Made by a program: the position numbers and the translations under genes. From DATGLW01 sp035293965 (GTDB lineage Bacteria > Actinomycetota > Acidimicrobiia > Acidimicrobiales > RAAP-2): 60,356 nt of DNA. The DNA lies in assembly GCA_035293965.1 (NCBI GenBank), contig DATGLW010000092.1, positions 1 to 60,356 of the forward strand, written 5' to 3'. The notes beneath the pieces were generated by a model, which worked only from the letters and a program-made list of their open reading frames with translations, made no database searches and had not been told where the DNA came from. Positions 55,425 through 60,356 of this stretch are shown here, piece by piece; position 1 is the stretch's first letter; each line of letters starts with the position of its first letter.

Positions 55425-56819
55425 ATGGCGTGGGACTTCACTACCGAGCCCGAGTTCCAGACCAAGCTGGACTGGGCGGACGCGTTCGTGCGTGAGAACG
55501 TGGAGCCGCTCGACCTGCTCTACCCCAAGCTCATCTTCCACCCGCTCGAGGAGCCGCTGCGGAGCCTCGTCAACCAGCTGAAGGACGAGGTGCGCGCGCA
55601 GGACCTCTGGGCGGCCCACCTCGATCCCGATCTCGGCGGCAAGGGCTACGGCCAGCTCAAGCTGGCGCTGCTCAACGAGATACTGGGTCGCTCGCCGTGG
55701 GCGCCGATCGTCTTCGGTTGCGCCGCGCCCGACACGGGCAACGCCGAGATCATCGCCGCCTACGGCACGCCCGAGCAGAAGGCGAAGTACCTCCAGCCCC
55801 TGCTCGAGGGCGAGGCCTTCTCGTGCTACTCGATGACAGAGCCCCAGGGAGGGGCAGACCCCAAGCAGTTCCGCTGCCGGGCCGAGCGCGACGGCGACGA
55901 GTGGGTCATCAACGGAGAGAAGTTCTTCTCCTCGAACCTCCGCACCGCCCAATTCCTCATCGTGATGGCGGTGACCAACCCTGACGTCTCCCCCTACAAG
56001 GGCATGTCGATGTTCCTGGTGCCCGCGGACACGCCCGGCATCCACGTGCTCCACCACCTCGGGCTCGGCTCCGAGGGCTGGCACGAGGGCCATCACGCCC
56101 ACGTTCGCTACGAGAACGTGCGCGTGCCGGCAGAGAACCTGCTCGGCGGCGAGGGCCGCGCCTTCGAGGTGGCCCAGCGCCGGCTCGGCGGCGGGCGCAT
56201 CCACCACGCCATGCGCTCGGTCGCCGGCGCCAAGCGCATGTTCGACATGATGTGCGAACGAGCCCTGTCGCGCTTCACCCAGGGGAGCCTGCTCGCCGAG
56301 AAGCAGATGGTCCAGGAGGCGATCGCCGACTCGTGGATCCAGATCCAGCAGTTCCGTCTGCTCGTGATGTACACGGCCTGGCTGATCGACCAGTCGAGCA
56401 CGGCAGCGGTGCGCCAGTACGTGTCAGCCTGCAAGGTGCTGGCCGCCCAGGTGCTCACGGACATCTCGGCGCGCACCGTCCACATCCACGGCGCCCTGGG
56501 CGTCTCCAACGCCATGAGCATCGGTGCTGGCGGCGGCACGATGGGCCTCGTCGACGGCCCCACCGAGGTGCACAAGGTGGCCGTGGCTCGCCAGGTGCTG
56601 AAGGACCACAAGCCCCACGCGGACGGCTGGCCGTCCGAGTTCCGGCCACGGCGCCTCGTCGCCGCGCGCCGACGATTCGAAGAGATGGTCGAGCAGCGCT
56701 TCGACGACCCGCAGGTCCGCGCCTCGTTCGGCCCGGTGCTCCAGCAGTCCGAGGTCCCCGACGACATCTTGAAGGAGATGGAGGAGTACCTCGACAACAT
56801 CCTGGGCGCGAACCTCTGA
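55425..56819 (+). CDS. Acyl-CoA dehydrogenase, ACAD10/11-like
   Basis: 464 residues, longer than usual. DLGGKGYGQLKLALLNEI, SMTEPQGGADPKQFRCRAER, EWVINGEKFFSSNLRTAQFL, and HGALGVSNAMSIGAG then LVDGPTEVHKVAVARQVL. The DGPTEVH end resembles ACAD10/11, in which a related Asp provides the base. ATG at 55425 has GGGAGA upstream. The C-terminal 60 residues (RRFEEMVEQRFDD and EMEEYLDNILGANL) are a coiled extension. Separate from the two-subunit enzyme across the TetR gene. Confidence 0.94.
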   Translation: MAWDFTTEPEFQTKLDWADAFVRENVEPLDLLYPKLIFHPLEEPLRSLVNQLKDEVRAQDLWAAHLDPDLGGKGYGQLKLALLNEILGRSPWAPIVFGCAAPDTGNAEIIAAYGTPEQKAKYLQPLLEGEAFSCYSMTEPQGGADPKQFRCRAERDGDEWVINGEKFFSSNLRTAQFLIVMAVTNPDVSPYKGMSMFLVPADTPGIHVLHHLGLGSEGWHEGHHAHVRYENVRVPAENLLGGEGRAFEVAQRRLGGGRIHHAMRSVAGAKRMFDMMCERALSRFTQGSLLAEKQMVQEAIADSWIQIQQFRLLVMYTAWLIDQSSTAAVRQYVSACKVLAAQVLTDISARTVHIHGALGVSNAMSIGAGGGTMGLVDGPTEVHKVAVARQVLKDHKPHADGWPSEFRPRRLVAARRRFEEMVEQRFDDPQVRASFGPVLQQSEVPDDILKEMEEYLDNILGANL

Positions 56820-56901
56820 CCGGCGCGGGGCTCCGCACGGGGCGCAGCTGCCCCCGCGAGCCGGCGACGTGTGCCCTCGCGGGACGGGGCACCGCCCGCG
56901 C

Positions 56902-57309
56902 TCACGCCTCCTCGAACACCGGGAGCCTGAAGGGTCCCGCGTCGTCCTCGCAGTCGACGAACGCGACCCGGACGCGCATGCCGCAGGCCACCCGGTCATT
57001 GGTGAACCCCGACGGGTTGCTCACGAACAGCGGGCCCTCCTCGAGCTCGACGAGGATCGCGTCCCACGGTACGTCGAGCTCGGCGTAGTAGCGCCGCTCG
57101 AACGTGCACCAGGCGACGACCCGGCCGACGCCGGACGAAAGGGACCAGGTCAGCCGATCCTGCCCGCAGGCCTCGCAGGTGCCGGCCGGCGGCCACGACC
57201 AGTGCCCGCAATCCTCGCAGCGCTGGATGCGCAGCTCCCCCTGGCTGCAGAACGCCCAGAACTCGTCGTGGCCGGGCCCGGCCACCCGGTTCGGACGGCG
57301 CTGGACCAC
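56902..57309 (-). CDS. DUF35 OB-fold/zinc-ribbon protein, partner of the adjacent thiolase
   Basis: 135 residues. HDEFWAFCSQGELRIQRCED, CEDCGHWSWPPAGTCEACGQ (CxxC-x10-CxxC), GVGRVVAWCTFERRYY and VACGMRVRVAFVDCED. GTG at 57309 begins one base after the thiolase stop; longer frames start inside the thiolase and are rejected. The third thiolase-DUF35 pair of the window. Confidence 0.9.
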   Translation of the reverse strand: MVQRRPNRVAGPGHDEFWAFCSQGELRIQRCEDCGHWSWPPAGTCEACGQDRLTWSLSSGVGRVVAWCTFERRYYAELDVPWDAILVELEEGPLFVSNPSGFTNDRVACGMRVRVAFVDCEDDAGPFRLPVFEEA

Positions 57310-57310
57310 C

Positions 57311-58489
57311 TCACGTGCCCCGGGTGAGGACCACGGGGTGGGCCGATTCGGTGGTGGCGAAGGAGAACAGCGACACCTCCGCCCCGTCGACCTGGCGGGC
57401 ACCCGCCTCACCACGCAGCTGCCGCACCGCCTCGGCGAGGAGGTTCCACCCCTGCAGGTACGCCTCCGACAGCATCCCGCCGCCGGTGTTGGTCGGGATC
57501 GTGCCGCCGATCTCGGTGTGGCCCTCCTTCCAGAAGGCGAGGCCCTGGCCGCGTTCGGCGAAGCCGTAGCCCTCCAGCTGGCACACGAGGTGGATGGTCG
57601 ACGCGTCGTAGCCCTCGAAGTGGTCGACGTCGGCGACCGTCACCCCGGCCATGCCCAGCGCGGCCCTGCCCGCTGCGGCGAGCTGCGGGTGGAGCCACTC
57701 GAGTGCCATGGCGCGCATCTTGGAATGACTCACCCGTGCCGCCGCCCACCCCGCCAGCAGCACCGGCGCGTGACGGAGATCACGGGCCCGGTCCGCCGCG
57801 GCCAGGATGACGCAGACGGCGCCGTCGTTGACGAGGCACAGGTCGAGCAGCCGCATGGGCCGGACGACGTAGCGGCTGGCGAGGTAGTCCTCGAGAAAGA
57901 GCGGTGCGCGCATGGTGGCGTTCGGGTTGCGGGCCGCGTGGGCCCGAAGGGTCACCGCCACCGCGCCGAGGTCCTCCTCGGTGACGCCGTAGGTGGCCGC
58001 GTAGGACGTGAACATGAACGCCCAGTGCGCGGCCTGGGAGCTCCACCCCCAGGGGTGGTAGTAGTAGTAGGAGTCGCGGCCGCTGCCGCCATAGGTCTGG
58101 CCCCCGTACTGGCGGCCCAGGGCCCGCGAAGGGAGCGCGTGCACCACGGCCATCGTGCGGCAGCTGCCCGCTGCCAGCGCGTTGGCGGCGGGCAGCAGGG
58201 GCATCATCCCCCCGCCGGCCATGACGTGGCGCGGGGCGAGGCCCAGGGCTGCCGCGAAGGCGGCGGGATCGGGCCCGCCGTAGGGGAAGGACGCGCACAA
58301 CCCGTCGACCTCCTCCCGGCGCAGCCCGCTGTCGCCGAGGGCCCGCTCGAACGCCCGGCGGCCGAGGGTCACGGCGTCGGGCGCCACGTAGCCGGGGCCG
58401 CCCGCACGAGCCGCGCGGTAGTCGTGGCCGTAGTCGGTCTCGCCGACGCCCACGACGGCGATGCGCCCGCTCGCCGAGCGGTCCGGCAC
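57311..58489 (-). CDS. Thiolase-fold protein, probable Ltp2-like aldolase
   Basis: 392 residues. IAVVGVGETDYGHDYRAARA, then MAGGGMMPLLPAANALAAGS where Cys is missing, HFEGYDASTIHLVCQLEG with Tyr in place of the HDxF His, and GGTIPTNTGGGMLSEAYLQG. A stretch DSYYYYHPWGWSSQAAHWAF is distinctive. Start uncertain; GTG at 58489 precedes the family N-terminus, while the ATG at 58597 would overlap the binding-protein gene by 56 bases. Confidence 0.87.
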   Translation of the reverse strand: MPDRSASGRIAVVGVGETDYGHDYRAARAGGPGYVAPDAVTLGRRAFERALGDSGLRREEVDGLCASFPYGGPDPAAFAAALGLAPRHVMAGGGMMPLLPAANALAAGSCRTMAVVHALPSRALGRQYGGQTYGGSGRDSYYYYHPWGWSSQAAHWAFMFTSYAATYGVTEEDLGAVAVTLRAHAARNPNATMRAPLFLEDYLASRYVVRPMRLLDLCLVNDGAVCVILAAADRARDLRHAPVLLAGWAAARVSHSKMRAMALEWLHPQLAAAGRAALGMAGVTVADVDHFEGYDASTIHLVCQLEGYGFAERGQGLAFWKEGHTEIGGTIPTNTGGGMLSEAYLQGWNLLAEAVRQLRGEAGARQVDGAEVSLFSFATTESAHPVVLTRGT

Positions 58490-58541
58490 CGGGGGCTCGA
58501 GGAAGGTGCCGCTCAGGGTGCGGACCTCCGATGCCGAGCCG

Positions 58542-59798
58542 TCAGGAGCCGGCCGGGTTCGTGGCGACGAGCTTGCCGCACACGAGCTTGCCCCCATGGT
58601 ACGGGACGAACCCGTTGGCCGTGATCTTCATGTAGTAGCTGCACCCGGTCTTCGGGAACTGCGCGACCGTGCCGAAGTGCCGGAAGCTGACTCCCGGGTT
58701 GGGGTAGAGGCCGCCCGCGGTGTAGTGGTCGACCTGACGCAGCCTGGAGATGAACAATTGCCGCGTCGGGTTCCTCCCGGCCAGCTCGAGGCCCTTGATC
58801 ATCAGGTCGGCCGCCGCCCATCCCTGCGAGATGTTGAGGCTCGGGATCGACCCGCGAAAGGGGGTGTACTTCTTCAGCTGCGCGAGCATGTTCCGGGCAC
58901 CGGGAGTGGGGTCGGCGTAGTTGACGGCGGTCGTCGTGTAGTCGCCTGCCATCGACGCCATCGCCTTGGGCTGGTCGAGCAGGTTCTGGTCGTACCCCGT
59001 GTAGTAGAGCTGCTTGATGCCCGTGAGCCCGGCCTGCTCCAGCGCGTTGCTGAGGGCGATGTCCGTGGACAGCAAGGTCGCTGCCACCAGCCCGTTGCAG
59101 TGCGCGGACTTGATGGCGAGCACCGCAGCCGTGAAGTCGACCGCCCCGAACGGCACCGAGTTGTTGACGTAGCACTGGGAGATCCCGAGGGGAGCGCCCG
59201 CCTGGAAGGTGGAGCTGTTTGCCTGGATCGCCGATTGGATGGCGAAGGCCACGCCGGCCAGCTTGGTCACGCCGATCGCTCTCAGGAACCGCGCGTTGGT
59301 GTCGTAGGTGTAGTACTTCCCGCCGATGGGGGTCGAGCCGATGCCCGTCACGCTGAACATGTTCGTGTTCGGCTGCTGGCCCCACTCGGGGCCGTCGATG
59401 GCGGCGCCCGTCACGGGCACGCCCTGCTGGCTGAGGTACTTGGCGGCCCCGAAGGTGAACGAGGTGTCCTCGATGATGCCGAAGGCGCCCTTTTGGACCA
59501 GCAGCTGGGCGGCCGTCTGGTTCTCCGAGGGGCTGGACTGGTCGTCCTCGACATCGAGGACCAGGCGGTGGCCGTGGACCCCGCCGGCCGCGTTCTGGGC
59601 CGCGATCCGCGCCTGCGCGCCCCACTGGGCGTCGATGAAGGACGACGCGGCGAGGCCGGTCTCCGAGGTGATCAGCCCGATCGTGATCGGCCGACCCGAC
59701 GCCGCGGCCGCCGCGCCGTCCGGGGCGACACCCCAGCCGGTGGCCAGCAGGCCGACGGCGAACGCCGCCGCGACCGTCGACGCGACCCTTCTTCCCAT
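58542..59798 (-). CDS. Periplasmic branched-chain-type substrate-binding protein
   Basis: 418 residues. N-terminal MGRRVASTVAAAFAVGLLAT is a Sec signal peptide; cleavage is likely after an Ala-rich stretch (AAAAAS). There is no Cys for lipidation, so it would be free. ITIGLITSETGLAASSFIDA, QNAAGGVHGHRLVL and KYTPFRGS follow the LivK type-1 binding fold. Contrary to the usual arrangement, no permease or ATPase is adjacent. ATG at 59798 with GAGGAAATGGG upstream. Ligand could be a small carboxylate or aromatic acid. Confidence 0.92.
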   Translation of the reverse strand: MGRRVASTVAAAFAVGLLATGWGVAPDGAAAAASGRPITIGLITSETGLAASSFIDAQWGAQARIAAQNAAGGVHGHRLVLDVEDDQSSPSENQTAAQLLVQKGAFGIIEDTSFTFGAAKYLSQQGVPVTGAAIDGPEWGQQPNTNMFSVTGIGSTPIGGKYYTYDTNARFLRAIGVTKLAGVAFAIQSAIQANSSTFQAGAPLGISQCYVNNSVPFGAVDFTAAVLAIKSAHCNGLVAATLLSTDIALSNALEQAGLTGIKQLYYTGYDQNLLDQPKAMASMAGDYTTTAVNYADPTPGARNMLAQLKKYTPFRGSIPSLNISQGWAAADLMIKGLELAGRNPTRQLFISRLRQVDHYTAGGLYPNPGVSFRHFGTVAQFPKTGCSYYMKITANGFVPYHGGKLVCGKLVATNPAGS

Positions 59799-59980
59799 CC
59801 CATTTCCTCCCCTCGGATCGAGACGCCCCCCCGAAGAAGCACGGGTCCCTCGCCGCCATGCCGGGACGGGCGTCGAACCCCCGGCACCGCCCTCGGCTCG
59901 GGGTGACACCGTAGCACGTTCGGCTGCCGCAGTAGAACGTCGTTGCATCACCGCGCGAGCCCACGGCCCGGGCGCACGGC
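59799..59980. other. Intergenic region before binding-protein gene
   Basis: 182 bases, minus-strand promoter region of the binding protein. TACGGT at 59908-59913 (minus strand) is a possible -10; no convincing -35. Nothing else is recognised. Confidence 0.35.
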
Positions 59981-60356
59981 TCAGCGGGCCGTGTACCCCC
60001 CGTCGATCGGCAGCAGGACGCCGGTGATGTTGCGGGCCCTGTCCGACGCCAGGAAGGCGGCCGCCTCGGCGCAGTCCTCGGGCAGGATCGGCCGGCCAAG
60101 GGGGTGCAGCTGCCCGGCCGCCGACACCATCTCGTCGGGCTTTTGCTGGAAGGCCTGCGAAGGGTCGTGGACGCCGAAGTTCGTCGTCGGCATGGCGGCA
60201 GGGCAGATCGCGTTGACGCGAATGTCGAAGGGGGCGGCCTCGATGGCGACAGCCCGGGTCATCTGGATCACGCCCCCCTTGGTGGTGCCGTAGACGGTGC
60301 CGCCCCACCCCACCATCCCTGCAGCCGAAGCGGTGTTGACGATCGCGCCTGGGGTC
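59981..60356 (-). CDS. Short-chain dehydrogenase/reductase, N-terminus cut by right edge
   Basis: The reading frame runs from the stop at 59981 through the window edge, with TPGAIVNTASAAGMVGWGGT before the YGTTK (YxxxK) motif, VNAICPAAMPT and GRPILPEDCAEAAAFLASDR, and the C-terminus ITGVLLPIDGGYTAR. The Rossmann half lies outside. It is upstream of the binding protein on the same strand; the 182-base gap has a TACGGT at 59908-59913 (minus strand) that might be a promoter element. Confidence 0.93.
   Translation of the reverse strand, partial: TPGAIVNTASAAGMVGWGGTVYGTTKGGVIQMTRAVAIEAAPFDIRVNAICPAAMPTTNFGVHDPSQAFQQKPDEMVSAAGQLHPLGRPILPEDCAEAAAFLASDRARNITGVLLPIDGGYTAR

Noticed and set aside
58490..58597. 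Longer thiolase start (ATG at 58597)
   Set aside because: It would overlap the binding-protein gene by 56 bases and add a Ser/Ala/Pro-rich tail unlike the family; the GTG at 58489 fits better.

Overview
The window is very GC-rich DNA (G+C visibly around 70 percent) with dense, head-to-tail coding, frequent GTG starts, many 4-base GTGA start/stop overlaps and a run of core genes in the order known from Actinobacteria (ScpA-ScpB-pseudouridine synthase ... Cmk ... Der; DksA/TraR-XerD-NUDIX-PyrG; RecN-NadK-TlyA-HAD). DUF3151, an F420-type flavin/deazaflavin family protein, PIG-L and TIGR03619-like proteins all fit an actinobacterium. I suspect the class Acidimicrobiia from the DUF512-Der pair and the AroA-Cmk fusion, but that placement is inference.

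Layout. (i) 1-515: N-terminal part of a tyrosine integrase running off the left edge, just 3' of an intact tRNA-Pro(GGG); this looks like one boundary of an integrated element. (ii) 592-7201: acyl-CoA ligases, an enoyl-CoA hydratase, an NTF2/SnoaL-like protein, an SDR and a DsbA-fold protein (fatty or aromatic acyl-CoA metabolism). (iii) 7302-31881: the housekeeping block: Der, DUF512, IspH, a GT2, PlsC, a fused AroA-Cmk, TyrA, AroH, RluB-type synthase, ScpB, ScpA, TrpS, an M50 protease, DksA/TraR, XerD, NUDIX, PyrG, RecN, NadK, TlyA, a NagD-like HAD, DUF3151, an enoyl-CoA hydratase fused to an ArsC domain, and a DUF218 membrane protein. (iv) 32016-42214: accessory catabolism: enoyl-CoA hydratase, PPOX protein, Rieske ferredoxin, cytochrome P450, three COG2159-type amidohydrolases, a thiolase-fold/DUF35 pair and an SDR. 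(v) 42466-45259: a tight three-gene cassette (glycosyltransferase, PIG-L deacetylase, CelD/FemAB-type acyltransferase). (vi) 45293-60356: LLM oxidoreductase, SDRs, CoA transferase, acyl-CoA ligase, two more thiolase-fold/DUF35 pairs, three acyl-CoA dehydrogenases, two TetR regulators and an orphan periplasmic binding protein; the last SDR is cut by the right edge.

How it fits together. The accessory regions read as a CoA-thioester degradation programme for a bulky hydrophobic acid (steroid, terpenoid or similar): P450 and Rieske for oxygenation, ligases and a CaiB transferase for activation, a probable two-subunit acyl-CoA dehydrogenase, hydratases, and three retro-aldolase-like thiolase/DUF35 modules. 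The strongest candidate for an undescribed system is the glycosyltransferase/deacetylase/acyltransferase cassette at 42466-45259, whose logic (attach sugar, remove N-acetyl, put a new acyl group on) parallels mycothiol and bacillithiol assembly but uses a different set of enzymes.

Two cross-cutting sequence features stand out. Many start codons sit 6-8 bases after a TANNNT -10 hexamer, indicating widespread leaderless transcripts, in two cases with the upstream gene's TAG stop forming the first half of the hexamer. Gene junctions carry many recent short duplications of 15-46 bp, several of which copy a start or stop codon.
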